A program made the translations under genes and the position numbers. A model generated the notes under the pieces. It had not been told where the DNA came from. It made no database searches and worked only from the letters and a program-made list of their open reading frames with translations. Positions 53,794 through 62,613 of a stretch of 64,000 bases of DNA are shown piece after piece (positions within the stretch are counted from its first letter, which is position 1; the number at the start of each line of letters is the position of its first letter). Source of the DNA: Streptomyces luomodiensis (GTDB taxonomy: Bacteria; Actinomycetota; Actinomycetes; Streptomycetales; Streptomycetaceae); NCBI RefSeq assembly GCF_031679605.1, contig NZ_CP117522.1:6696001-6760000 (forward strand). The letters are read 5' to 3'.

Positions 53794-56139
53794 TCAGAAG
53801 GTCAGCTTCCAGCTGTTGATATAGCCCGTGTCCCCCGCGTACAGGTCCTGGACCCGGAGCTTCCAGACCCCGACCGCGGTCTCGGCGGACGCGTTCACGG
53901 TGTACGTGGTCCGCACGTCGTCCGCCGAGTCGAAGGCGCTGGAGTTCTTGAGCCGGTAGGCCGTACCGTCCGGGGCGATCAGGTCGATCACCAGGTCGCC
54001 GCGGTAGGAGTGCACGATGTCCACGCCCACCTGGAGGTCGGCGGGCGCGTCGCCGGCCCGGCTCACCGTGATCGGCGAGGTGACCGGCGCACCGGCGTCC
54101 GGAATGGAGACGTCCGCGGTGTTCTCGAAGACGTTGCCGCCGCTGGTGTTCACCGTCCAGCCGAAGGACGCGGTGCCGCTCTCGCCGGTCGAGTCGGTCA
54201 CCGTGACCGTCACCGAGCTGGTGCCCAGGGCGGTCGGCGTGCCGGAGATCAGCCCGGTCGAGGAGTCGATGGCCAGGCCCGCGGGCAGCCCGGTGGCCGC
54301 GTAGCTCAGCGCCCCCGGGTTGGAGCTGGTCGCGGTGATCTGGAGGCTGGTGGCCTGGTCGACGATGCTGGTCTGGTCGCCGGGCGGGGTGACAGTGACC
54401 CCGTCGGCGATCCGGGTGCCGACGTTGACCCCGGCCCAGGCGTTCGCCACCGCGTTGTACTGGGCGCTGCCCTGGCCGAAGAGCTCGCCCGCCGCCCACA
54501 GCGTGGCGTCGCGGGCACCCGCGTAGTTGGTGCTGGAGGTCATCCGCTGGCTCAGCGCCTTGAACCAGATCTGCTCCGCGTTGTCCCGTCCGATACCGGT
54601 GACCGGGAGGTTGTCGGAGGTCGGGCTGTTGTAGCCGACGCCGTTGATGACCTTGGCGCCGCTGCCCTCGGACAGCAGGTAGAAGAAGTGGTTGGCGATG
54701 CCGGACGAGTAGTGGACGTCCACGTTGCCGACACCGGAGTACCAGTTGTCCTTGGACCTGCCGTCCTTGCTGGGCTGGTCCATATAGCGCAGCGGGGTGC
54801 CGTTCCCGTTGATGTCGATCTTCTCGCCGACGAGGTAGTCCCCGGGGTCGCTCGCGTTGTCCGCGTAGAACTCGACCGCGGCGGCGAAGATGTCGGAGGT
54901 GGCCTCGTTGAGCCCGCCGGACTCACCGCTGTAGGTGAGGTTGGCGGTGGCCGCCGTGACCCCGTGGCTCATCTCGTGGGCCGCGACATCGAGGGAGGTC
55001 AGCGGCTTGGCGTTGGCCGAGCCGTCGCCGTAGGTCATGCAGAAGCAGGAGTCCTGCCAGAACGCGTTGACATAGCCGCTGCTGTAGTGGACCCGGGAGT
55101 ACGCCCCGACACCGTCGCCCCTGATGCCGGTGCGGCCGTGCACGTTCTTGTAATAGTCCCAGGTCTCGGCGGCGCCGTAGTGCGCGTCCACCCCGGCGGT
55201 GGCGGCGTCGGAGGTGGTGCCGTCGCCCCAGACGTCGTCGGCGTCGGTGAACAGCGTGCCGGTGCCCGAGGTGGAGCGGTTGAGGTTGTACGTCTTGTGG
55301 CCGCCCCGGCCGGAGTCGGTGAGGTTGTACGAGCCCGCGCTGCCCGAGGTGCCGAGGGTGACCTCGCCGCTGTACTGGCTGTTCCCGGTGCCGGTCTTGA
55401 CGCCCTGGAACTCGAACAGCTTCTTGCCGGTGGCCGCGTCGGTGATGACGTGCAGCTCGTTCGGGGTGCCGTCCTCCTGGAGGCCGCCGACGACCGTCTC
55501 ATAGGCCAGCGTGGGCGTGCCCTTCGCGGCCCAGATCACCTTGCGGGGCGCCCGGTCGGCCGCGGTCTTCCGCGACCCCTGCGCGTTCGCCGCCCGCACG
55601 GCGGCCTTCTCGGCGGTGGCGGGCGCGACGGCGGCGGTGGTGGTCGGGACGGACAGCCGGGCCTTGGTCGCCTTGGCGACGGTCAGCGGCGCACCGCTCT
55701 TCGTGGCGTCGACGACCAGATCGCCACCGAGGACGGGCAGCCCGGCGTAGGTGCGCTCGTAGCGGGTGTGGGTGGTGCCGTCGGCGTCCTTGACGACGTC
55801 CTTGACGACCAGCTTCTCCTTGGCACCGAGCCCGAGATCCTCGGCGGTCGCGCCCTTGGCGGCATCGGCCTTGGCGATCAGCGCGGCGCGCTGGGCGGGG
55901 GACAGCTTCGCGGGGAGGGCGCCGGGGTCGGGGGCGCCGGATATCGTGCGCGCGGCGGGGCGGTTGGCCGCGTTCCCGGCGGAGTCGTCCGGGCGGGCGG
56001 CGGCGGTACCGCTCTGGAAGCCGACGCCGATCATCGCCGCCGCGACCACCAGCGCACCGGTCGCGATGGCGCGCCGGCCAGGGGCGCGACCGGAGGTGCG
56101 GCTGCCGGGTCTGAGGTGCCGTTGGGGGAGGGGTCTCAC
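53794..56139 (-). CDS. Secreted M4 metalloprotease with Ig-like and P domains (copy 2)
   Basis: A 781-residue secreted protease. A signal/anchor (RRAIATGALVVAAAMIG), FTP/PepSY propeptide and M4 catalytic core (HEMSH at 388-392, GGLNEATSDIF) are closely related to copy 1. After AWAGVNVG it adds a He_PIG-like Ig domain (about 575-660; LSYAATGLPAGLAIDSSTGL) and a proprotein-convertase P domain (about 680-781; HSYRGDLVIDLIAPDG; GVWKLRVQDLYAGDTG). The added domains usually aid substrate binding or stability. The GTG has GGAG 5 nt upstream. Confidence 0.92.
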   Translation of the reverse strand: MRPLPQRHLRPGSRTSGRAPGRRAIATGALVVAAAMIGVGFQSGTAAARPDDSAGNAANRPAARTISGAPDPGALPAKLSPAQRAALIAKADAAKGATAEDLGLGAKEKLVVKDVVKDADGTTHTRYERTYAGLPVLGGDLVVDATKSGAPLTVAKATKARLSVPTTTAAVAPATAEKAAVRAANAQGSRKTAADRAPRKVIWAAKGTPTLAYETVVGGLQEDGTPNELHVITDAATGKKLFEFQGVKTGTGNSQYSGEVTLGTSGSAGSYNLTDSGRGGHKTYNLNRSTSGTGTLFTDADDVWGDGTTSDAATAGVDAHYGAAETWDYYKNVHGRTGIRGDGVGAYSRVHYSSGYVNAFWQDSCFCMTYGDGSANAKPLTSLDVAAHEMSHGVTAATANLTYSGESGGLNEATSDIFAAAVEFYADNASDPGDYLVGEKIDINGNGTPLRYMDQPSKDGRSKDNWYSGVGNVDVHYSSGIANHFFYLLSEGSGAKVINGVGYNSPTSDNLPVTGIGRDNAEQIWFKALSQRMTSSTNYAGARDATLWAAGELFGQGSAQYNAVANAWAGVNVGTRIADGVTVTPPGDQTSIVDQATSLQITATSSNPGALSYAATGLPAGLAIDSSTGLISGTPTALGTSSVTVTVTDSTGESGTASFGWTVNTSGGNVFENTADVSIPDAGAPVTSPITVSRAGDAPADLQVGVDIVHSYRGDLVIDLIAPDGTAYRLKNSSAFDSADDVRTTYTVNASAETAVGVWKLRVQDLYAGDTGYINSWKLTF

Positions 56140-56588
56140 GCTGACTCCTTCTGCGCTGGCCGCACGGTGGCACGGCCGGGACGACCGGGCGGCTGGGTCG
56201 CCGTCCGGGCAGGGCGTGGCAGAACGGGGTACCTTCCCCTGGCGTTACCGGGTGCGCCCTGGCGCGGGTACGCGACGGGGCGCGGCCGCGGTGCGGCCGG
56301 GGGTTTCCCTGGCGTTACCGGGTACGCCCTGCCGCGGACGTACGACGGGGCGCGGCCGCGGTGCGACCGGGGGGCGTGGGGGGGATGGCTTGAGGAGCAG
56401 CCTCATTCTGTGGGGACGCCGCACCTCGGCCGAGGGAAGCGTGCCACCGGTGGACTACACCTGTCAGGACCGCGACAAAAAGTTGACCGGAAAGCGTCCG
56501 TTGACACGTATGCCGCGTTCGCATCGCGGTGACGTTCGATCAAATCCCGCCACGCGCACCGTCAGCGACCCCAGGCCGAGGCCCGCCC
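56140..56588. other. Gap upstream of M4 copy 2, with a 70-nt direct repeat
   Basis: No convincing gene is seen in 449 nt; frames here are shadows. It contains a two-copy repeat and, at 56400-56540, the less GC-rich stretch (GACAAAAAGTTGACC) that probably holds the protease promoter. Confidence 0.4.
56237..56376. repeat. Two copies of a 70-nt direct repeat
   Basis: Units start CCCTGGCGTTACCGGGT at 56237 and 56307 and share ACGGGGCGCGGCCGCGGTGC further in; mismatches are few. Confidence 0.7.
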
Positions 56589-57320
56589 TCAGCGCACCGC
56601 CGCGTCGAAGCGCGGCTCCTCGCGCAGCAGCGCGCTCAGGTCGTCGCCGGGGCGCAGCTCGGCCGGGTCCGCACCCCTGCGGAAGAGGATCGCCCCGGCT
56701 TCGATACCGCCCAGCGTCAGCCGGTCCGCGTCCCGGCGCAGCCAGGTGCCCTCGCGCAGCCCGACCACGGGGACGTCGTTCTCCTCCAGGAACTGCTCGA
56801 GCCGCTGGGCCCGGGTCTCGCCCATATGCGCGGTGTCCGGCTTGGCGTCGAGGTAGTGCGGATTGATCTGGAACGGCAGCAGCCCCAGCGCGTCGAAGCT
56901 GGGCGGCTGGACGATGGGCATGTCGTTCGTGGTGCGCAGGGTCGGGCAGGCCATGTTGGTGCCCGCGCTGGAGCCCATGTAGACGGCGCCGGAGGCCACC
57001 CGGTCCCGGATCGCCCGGACCAGGTCGCGCTCGTGCAACGCCTTGAGCAGTCGGAAGCTGTTGCCGCCGCCGACGAACACCGCCTGCGCGTCGCGCACCA
57101 GCGCGGCCGGGTCGTCGGCGGTGTGCGCACCGGTGACCGCCACGCCCAGCGGCTCCAGGGCCGCGGCCACCTGGGCGGTGTAGCCGTCGTGGTCGGCCAG
57201 CGCGTACGGCACGAAGACCAGCCGGCGCGCGCCGTCCAGCGCGGAGGCGATCTCCTCCCGTGCGTGGTCCAGGTAGCCGCGGCCGGGCGCGGTGGAGTTC
57301 GACAGCAGCAGCAACTGCAT
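56589..57320 (-). CDS. pepE: Dipeptidase E (S51, alpha-aspartyl dipeptidase)
   Basis: A 243-residue serine dipeptidase. The GSSAG elbow gives Ser118, with Asp133 (TTNDMP) and His155 (NPHY) in the spacing of the Salmonella PepE Ser120/Asp135/His157 triad. Specificity is for dipeptides with N-terminal Asp. It lies downstream of the IclR gene on the same strand (43-nt gap) and across the divergent promoter from the OPT transporter cluster, suggesting it acts on imported Asp peptides. Confidence 0.9.
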   Translation of the reverse strand: MQLLLLSNSTAPGRGYLDHAREEIASALDGARRLVFVPYALADHDGYTAQVAAALEPLGVAVTGAHTADDPAALVRDAQAVFVGGGNSFRLLKALHERDLVRAIRDRVASGAVYMGSSAGTNMACPTLRTTNDMPIVQPPSFDALGLLPFQINPHYLDAKPDTAHMGETRAQRLEQFLEENDVPVVGLREGTWLRRDADRLTLGGIEAGAILFRRGADPAELRPGDDLSALLREEPRFDAAVR

Positions 57321-57363
57321 GAGGGGGCCTTTCTCGAGCCGACGGAGGTCGGAGGGGCGGGGC

Positions 57364-58176
57364 TCAGCGCCGCTCGCGGTGCGGGGCGCGCCGCGGCCGG
57401 GCCGGCGTCAGCAGCCTGCCCAGGTCGGCGGTGCCCTGGAGCAGCGGTGCGACCAGCTGTTCCCGGCGGGGGCGCAGCACCTCGGGGGTGGCGGCCAGGG
57501 TCAGGGTGCCCACCGGACGTCTGCCCACCAGAACCGGCGCCGCGAGCGCCGCGGTGTCCGGATCGTACTCGCCCTCGGAGTAGGCGTAGCCATTGCGCCG
57601 CACGTCCAGGAAGCGCTCCTCCAGGCGCACCGGGTCGGTCAGGGTGTGCTCGCTGAAGCGTGCCATCGGGCGGCCGTACAGCAGTGCGGACCGGTCACCG
57701 GGCGGGAGCATACCGAAGTAGGCGCGGGAAGTGGCCCCGGCGTGCGCCGGGTACAGCTCGCCCGCCAGCACGTAGTAGCGCAGTGGGCCGGTGGCGCCGT
57801 CCACCGCCGCGACGCAGCGCATGTGCACCCCGTCCGGGACCGCGAACAGCGTGTTCACCCCGACCGTCTCGGCCAGCGCCTCCAGGACCGGCCGGACCAG
57901 ACTGGCCATGCCGCCGCCGCGCTCCCACACCCGGGACAGATGCCACACCGCCGGGCCCAGCCGGTAGCGGCGTGAGCGCTTGTCGGAGACCAGGAAGCCC
58001 CGGTAGGCCAGGGCGGCCAGCAGCCGCTGGGCCACCGACTTGTCCAGCCCGAACTCCTCGGCGACCTCGGTGACACCCCACTCCGGGCGCTCCCGGTCGA
58101 AGGCGAGCAGCACGTTCAGCACGCGGTCCGCGGTCTGCAGGGGCGGGGCGCCGGTTACGGGCGTCTTCTCAGTCAT
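57364..58176 (-). CDS. IclR-family regulator
   Basis: A 270-residue regulator. The winged helix (about 15-75; DRVLNVLLAFDRERPEW; LDKSVAQRLLAALAYRGFL) is followed by an IclR effector domain (about 85-255). The ATG at 58176 begins the conserved part; no clear ribosome site is visible. It is divergent from the DUF1177-OPT-AroM-racemase genes and in line with pepE; an inverted repeat between them fits an IclR operator. Confidence 0.9.
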   Translation of the reverse strand: MTEKTPVTGAPPLQTADRVLNVLLAFDRERPEWGVTEVAEEFGLDKSVAQRLLAALAYRGFLVSDKRSRRYRLGPAVWHLSRVWERGGGMASLVRPVLEALAETVGVNTLFAVPDGVHMRCVAAVDGATGPLRYYVLAGELYPAHAGATSRAYFGMLPPGDRSALLYGRPMARFSEHTLTDPVRLEERFLDVRRNGYAYSEGEYDPDTAALAAPVLVGRRPVGTLTLAATPEVLRPRREQLVAPLLQGTADLGRLLTPARPRRAPHRERR

Positions 58177-58192
58177 GAGGAAAGGGTAAAGA

Positions 58193-58209
58193 TTCTCGGA
58201 TATCGAGAA
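58193..58209. promoter_or_regulatory. Candidate IclR operator
   Basis: TTCTCG, 5 nt, CGAGAA lies 17 nt upstream of the IclR ATG in the divergent region. It is AT-rich in the centre (GATAT), as IclR-family sites often are. Confidence 0.5.
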
Positions 58210-58354
58210 ACTATTGCGTACTGCGCGACGCCGGGATGACCCTGGCCAGACCGACGCCCGGTGGCAGTGCCCGCCCCGCGCGCCGCTTCCCCTCGTTCGC
58301 CCGGTCGGGCCACAGGCGCCGCCGACCGCACCACCCCGCCGTGAGAGGCCACCC

Positions 58355-59317
58355 GTGCTCAAACACGTCCTTGACATCATCGAACTCCTCGACCGCCCGC
58401 AGACCAGCGGCGCTCTCCTCGCCGATCATCTGCGCGCGGTCCAGACCGCGGCCGGCGCCGACCCGGCGACCGCGCCGCGGATCGAGGTACGCACCGTCGA
58501 GGGCGACAAGGGCAGCACGGACTTCGTCTCCGTCACCGTCCCCGGCCGCCGCGGCAAGCTCGGCGGCGGCGACGCCCCGACCCTCGGCATCCTCGGTCGG
58601 CTCGGTGGGGTCGGCGCCCGCCCGGAGCGGATCGGCCTGGTCTCCGACGCCGATGGGGCGGTGGCGGCGCTGTCCGCCGCGGCCAAGCTGCTGGACATGC
58701 ACGCCCGGGGCGACGTCCTGGACGGCGATGTGACGCTTTCCACCCACGTCAGCGGCTGGGCCCCCACCCAGCCGCACGATCCCGTACCCTTCATGGACTC
58801 CCCGGTGGACACCCTGGTGTGCAACCGCGAGGAGATCTCGCCCGCGATGGACGCCGTCGTCTCCATCGACACCACCAAGGGCAACCGGCTGCTCAACCAC
58901 CGCGGCGTGGCCCTGTCGCCGACGGTCTGCCAGGGCTGGATCCTGCGGGTCAGCGAGGACCTGGTGTCCGTCCTGGAGAGCGTCACGGGCGAGCCGGCCC
59001 GCATCCTGCCGATCACCACGCAGGACATCACCCCGTACGGCAACGGGGTGCACCACCTCAACTCCATCCTCCAGCCCGCCGTCGCCACCACCGCCCCCGT
59101 CGTCGGCCTCGCCATCACGGCGGGTACGGCGGTGGCCGGATGCGCCACAGGTGCCAGCCACGAGACCGACATCGCCGTCGCCGCCCGGTTCGCGATCGAG
59201 ACCGCCAAGGAGTTCGGCCGCGGCACCGCCCGCTTCCTGGACCCCGAGGAGTTCGCGCGCCTCGTCGAGCTGTACGGACCCATGACCCACCTCCAGGCCC
59301 TCACCCCGGCGGGGTGA
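58355..59317 (+). CDS. DUF1177 domain protein
   Basis: A 320-residue protein covering the whole DUF1177 family: N-terminal LKHVLDIIELLDRPQTSG, middle LGILGRLGGVGARPERIGLV, and C-terminal ITAGTAVAGCATGASHETDI. Function is unknown; the family sits beside OPT transporters and AroM in many bacteria, as I recall. The GTG has AGAGG 7 nt upstream; an in-frame upstream start at 58214 adds arbitrary sequence. Confidence 0.85.
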   Translation: MLKHVLDIIELLDRPQTSGALLADHLRAVQTAAGADPATAPRIEVRTVEGDKGSTDFVSVTVPGRRGKLGGGDAPTLGILGRLGGVGARPERIGLVSDADGAVAALSAAAKLLDMHARGDVLDGDVTLSTHVSGWAPTQPHDPVPFMDSPVDTLVCNREEISPAMDAVVSIDTTKGNRLLNHRGVALSPTVCQGWILRVSEDLVSVLESVTGEPARILPITTQDITPYGNGVHHLNSILQPAVATTAPVVGLAITAGTAVAGCATGASHETDIAVAARFAIETAKEFGRGTARFLDPEEFARLVELYGPMTHLQALTPAG

Positions 59318-59338
59318 CCGACCCGGGGTGACCGACCC
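59311..59338 (+). repeat. 14-nt unit duplicated across the DUF1177 stop codon
   Basis: GGGGTGACCGACCC occurs twice in exact tandem (59311-59324, 59325-59338); the first contains the TGA stop (59315-59317). Further CCCGGACCCC-like repeats fill the gap to the OPT start. Confidence 0.8.
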
Positions 59339-59392
59339 GTCCCTACCCGGACCCCCACCCGGGCCCCCCACCCGGACCCCGCAGGAGTCCCC

Positions 59393-61090
59393 ATGAACAC
59401 GAACACCCAGGCCACCGCCGCGGCCGCGGACGCCCCACCGCGGTCGCACCCCAGAGCCTTCGAACCCGTCACCCTCGTCCTCACGATCGTGCTGTCGGTC
59501 CTCGGCGCCCTGATCGGCATCGTGCTGATCACCACGCTCGGGATTTCCCCCAATACGGCCGTGATCGGCGCCCTGGTGGCGATGCTCATCGGCCGCATCC
59601 CGGTCGGCGTGCTGGCCCGGATGCGCTCCCAGCACCGGCAGAACCTGGTGCAGTCCGCCATCTCCGGCTCCACCTTCGCGGCGGCCAACTCCCTGCTCAC
59701 CCCGATCGCGGTGCCGTTCGCCCTGGGCCGTAACGACCTGGTGTGGCCGATGCTCGGCGGGGCCGTCATCGGACTGGCCGTCGACAGCTGGGTGCTGTTC
59801 CGGGTGTTCGACTCCAAGCTGCTGCCCGCCACCGGCTCCTGGCCGGCCGGTATCGCGGCGGCCGAGACCATCAAGGCCGGGGACACCGGCGGGCGCAAGG
59901 CCGCGGTCCTGGGCGTGGGCGCGCTGGTCGGCTTCGTCGGCGCGCTGTTCAAGCTGCCGACCAGCGCCGCCGGTGTGGGCTTCCTGGGCAACATCTGGGC
60001 GCTCGCCATGTTCGGCGTCGGCCTGACCGTCGGCCAGTACGCCCCGGACTTCGGCTTCGACCTGGGCGCCCGCCATGTGCCGCACGGTCTCATGATCGGC
60101 GCGGGGCTCGTCGCCCTGGTCCAGGCGCTGCTGCTGATGCGGACGCGCAAGAGCGGGACGGACGCCGCCGACCGGACCGACCGGACTGATGAGGCGGGCC
60201 ACGGCCCGGACGCCCCGGCCGCCGACGGCAGCCCCACGGTCCAGGCCCCGCAGCTGCGCCGGGGCCTGCTGGAGGGCATGGGACTCTTCCTCTGCGGCGC
60301 GATCGTGGTCGCGATCGCGGGCGGCGTGGTCGGCGGGCTCTCCCTGCCCGCCCTGGTCGGCTGGGTGCTGCTGGCCGGTGTCGCCGCCATCGTGCACCAG
60401 CTGATCGTGGGGCTGGCGGCGATGCACTCCGGCTGGTTCCCGGCCTTCGCCGTCACCCTGATCTTCCTGATCATCGGTCTGGTGCTGCACATCCCGACCG
60501 TGCCGCTCGCCCTGCTGGTCGGCTACACCGCCTCCACCGGCCCCGCCTTCGCCGACCTCGGCTACGACTTCAAGGCGGGCTGGCTGCTGCGCCGGGACGC
60601 CGCGCCCTGGCGGCCCTTCGAGCTCGAGGGGCGGCGCCAGCAGTACCTCGCCCAGCTCGTCGGCTTCGGTGTGGCGCTGGTGGTCGTCGCCGTCGCCTGG
60701 AAGACCTTCTTCTCCGACGGCAAGGTGCCGCCGGTCGCCGAGGTCTACGTCACCACCATCAAGACCGGTCTCGAACCCGGCACCATGACCACCATGCTGC
60801 TGTGGGCGATCCCCGGCGCGCTCGTCCAGCTCCTCGGCGGACCCTCCCGGCAGATGGGCGTCCTGCTGGCCACCGGACTTCTGGTGGCCACGCCCCAGGC
60901 CGGATGGATGGTCCTCGGCGCCCTGCTGGTCCGTCAGCTCTACACCCTGTGGCGGCGGCGCGGGATCGCCGACCCGGCGGCCCGCAAGGAGTCCGACGAG
61001 CAGGCCGAGAACGACCTGTCGCTGGTCGGCGCCGGACTCGTCGCCGGAAGCTCCCTGAACGACGTCGGCCAGCTCACCAAGGCTTTGTGA
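59393..61090 (+). CDS. OPT-family oligopeptide transporter
   Basis: A 565-residue membrane protein with about 14 hydrophobic segments and OPT-family features: SGSTFAAANSLLTPIAVPF near residue 90, PATGSWPAGIAAAETIKAG, and a central charged loop (TDRTDEAGHG). By family knowledge it is a proton-coupled importer of small peptides or metal-chelate peptides. GGAG is 5 nt before the ATG. It lies between DUF1177 and AroM genes, and pepE nearby suggests short acidic peptides as cargo. Confidence 0.9.
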   Translation: MNTNTQATAAAADAPPRSHPRAFEPVTLVLTIVLSVLGALIGIVLITTLGISPNTAVIGALVAMLIGRIPVGVLARMRSQHRQNLVQSAISGSTFAAANSLLTPIAVPFALGRNDLVWPMLGGAVIGLAVDSWVLFRVFDSKLLPATGSWPAGIAAAETIKAGDTGGRKAAVLGVGALVGFVGALFKLPTSAAGVGFLGNIWALAMFGVGLTVGQYAPDFGFDLGARHVPHGLMIGAGLVALVQALLLMRTRKSGTDAADRTDRTDEAGHGPDAPAADGSPTVQAPQLRRGLLEGMGLFLCGAIVVAIAGGVVGGLSLPALVGWVLLAGVAAIVHQLIVGLAAMHSGWFPAFAVTLIFLIIGLVLHIPTVPLALLVGYTASTGPAFADLGYDFKAGWLLRRDAAPWRPFELEGRRQQYLAQLVGFGVALVVVAVAWKTFFSDGKVPPVAEVYVTTIKTGLEPGTMTTMLLWAIPGALVQLLGGPSRQMGVLLATGLLVATPQAGWMVLGALLVRQLYTLWRRRGIADPAARKESDEQAENDLSLVGAGLVAGSSLNDVGQLTKAL

Positions 61091-61108
61091 GGTAAGGCTC
61101 TGTGAACG
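61079..61108 (+). repeat. 15-nt unit duplicated across the OPT stop codon
   Basis: AAGGCTTTGTGAGGT (61079-61093) is followed by AAGGCTCTGTGAACG (61094-61108); the first holds the TGA stop (61088-61090). Confidence 0.65.
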
Positions 61109-61248
61109 GCACTGCGAACGCTTCGGCGGACGGCACTGCGAACGCTTCGGCGGACGGCACTGCGAACGCTTCGGCGGACGGCACTGCGAACGCTTCGGCG
61201 AACGGCACTGCGAACGGCTCCGCGGACGGCACTGCGGACGGTCCTGTG
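61105..61248 (+). repeat. Six 24-nt tandem repeats upstream of aroM-like gene
   Basis: Six units start at 61105, 61129, 61153, 61177, 61201 and 61225; the first four are nearly identical (GGCACTGCGAACGCTTCGGC core). The unit is 8 codons long and stays open, but it would use ACT and GCT codons that are rare in this genome, so I read it as non-coding. Confidence 0.85.
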
Positions 61249-61257
61249 AGGAAGAAC

Positions 61258-62019
61258 GTGCACACTGGGGACGACACCACGCGGACCGCGGACCTCGACC
61301 GCCCGGCGGATGCCCCGGCCCTCGGCCTCGTCACCATCGGCCAGGCCCCGCGCGCCGACCTCCGCCCGGACGCCGAGCCACTGCTGCCCGGGGTGCGCCT
61401 GGTCGAACACGGCGCGCTCGACGCCGACCGGTTCGACGGTGACGCCGAGGCCGCGACCCGCCGGCTGCTGGCCCCCGAGGACGGCGAGGCTCCGCTGGTC
61501 TCCCGGCTGCGCGACGGCCGCTCGGTGCTCCTCGGACACGGGGCGCTCGTCCCGCGCATCGAGGACGCGATCGGCCGCGCGGAACGGGACGGCGCCGCCG
61601 CGACCCTGCTGCTGTGCACCGGCCACTTCCCGGCGGTGCGGGCCCGGCGGCCCCTGCTGTTCGCCGAACCGCTGGTGCAGCGCGCCGTCGCCGCGACCGT
61701 GGGCACCGACCCCGTGGGCATCGTCTGCCCGCACCCCGACCAGGCCGAGGACATCTCCCGGCGCTGGGCGGAGCTGCTGCCCGGCCGTGTCCAGACCGCC
61801 GCCGCCGATCCGTACGGCCCCGCAGAGCGGGTCCTGGACGACGTCGCCGCCGCCGCGCGCATCCTCGCCGACCGTGGCAGCTCCTGGCTGGTCCTGGACT
61901 GCATCGGCTACACCGAGCGGATGCGCACCGCCGCCCTGCGCGCCGCGGGCCGCCCCGTCCTGCTGGCCCGTGCCATCGCGGTCCGGATGGCGGCGGAGGT
62001 GGTGGCGGCCTCGGGCTGA
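61258..62019 (+). CDS. AroM family protein
   Basis: A 253-residue protein with the AroM hallmarks LGLVTIGQAPRADLRPD near the start, LVSRLRDGRSVLLGHG, LLLCTGHFP and SWLVLDCIGYTERMR. The biochemical role is unknown; the fold is related to Asp/Glu racemases. I start at GTG 61258 (GAGG 6 nt upstream), giving a length near the 225-residue E. coli AroM; an ORF from GTG 61102 would translate the 24-nt repeats. It lies between the OPT and racemase genes. Confidence 0.85.
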   Translation: MHTGDDTTRTADLDRPADAPALGLVTIGQAPRADLRPDAEPLLPGVRLVEHGALDADRFDGDAEAATRRLLAPEDGEAPLVSRLRDGRSVLLGHGALVPRIEDAIGRAERDGAAATLLLCTGHFPAVRARRPLLFAEPLVQRAVAATVGTDPVGIVCPHPDQAEDISRRWAELLPGRVQTAAADPYGPAERVLDDVAAAARILADRGSSWLVLDCIGYTERMRTAALRAAGRPVLLARAIAVRMAAEVVAASG

Positions 62020-62613
62020 ACGACGCGCACCCGCCCCGTGAGCGCCCACCCGCCTCACCTCACCACCCGCGAACCGGACCGAGGCGGCGTGAGCACCCAC
62101 CCGCACCGTCCCGTGCGCGCTCGCCTCACGGTGTCACCGGCACCCGCCTCGTGCGCGCTCACCTCACAGCGCCACCACCGCCTCGTGAGCGCCCACCCGC
62201 GTCACCCTCGCATCCGCTCCGTGCGCGTCCACCTCGCGGCGTCACCATCCTCGGCGCCCGCCTCGTGAGCGCCCATCTGGTTGCGTCACCCTCGCAGCCC
62301 GCCTCGTGAGCGCCCACCTCACGGCGCCACCACTCCGCACCGTCCCGTGAGCGTCCACCTGCGTCACCTCACATCCGCTCGGTGCGCGTCCACCTCGCGG
62401 CGTCACCATCCTCGGCGCCCGCCTCGTGAGCGCCCATCTGGTTGCGTCACCCTCGCAGCCCGCCTCGTGAGCGCCCACCTCACGGCGCCACCACTCCGCA
62501 CCCGACTCCGCACCCGCCCCGTGAGCGCCCACCTCACCTCCACCACCACGCCGCACCCTCAGCCCTCAGCCCGCACCCATCACCCCGCACCCCTCACCCA
62601 CCGGAGGTCCACC
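62020..62613 (+). repeat. Repeat-filled gap between aroM-like and racemase genes
   Basis: Nearly all of the 594 nt is built from degenerate units like CGCCTCGTGAGCGCCCACC and CTCGCGGCGTCACC. A 121-nt block is exactly duplicated at 62221-62341 and 62392-62512. The region starts at the AroM stop, whose GCCTCGGGCTGAACG context resembles the unit. Frames through it are open on several strands but have no gene-like content. Confidence 0.85.

Noticed and set aside
53677..56532. 951-codon plus-strand frame
   Set aside because: Antisense to the M4 protease copy 2, with Val/Gly-rich shadow composition.
58211..60490. Long minus-strand frames opposite DUF1177 and OPT
   Set aside because: Asp/Gln/Arg-rich antisense shadows of real plus-strand genes.
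62020..62613. CRISPR-like array in the aroM-racemase gap
   Set aside because: Units are degenerate, of uneven length and lack unique spacers; no cas genes are present. It is a tandem repeat.
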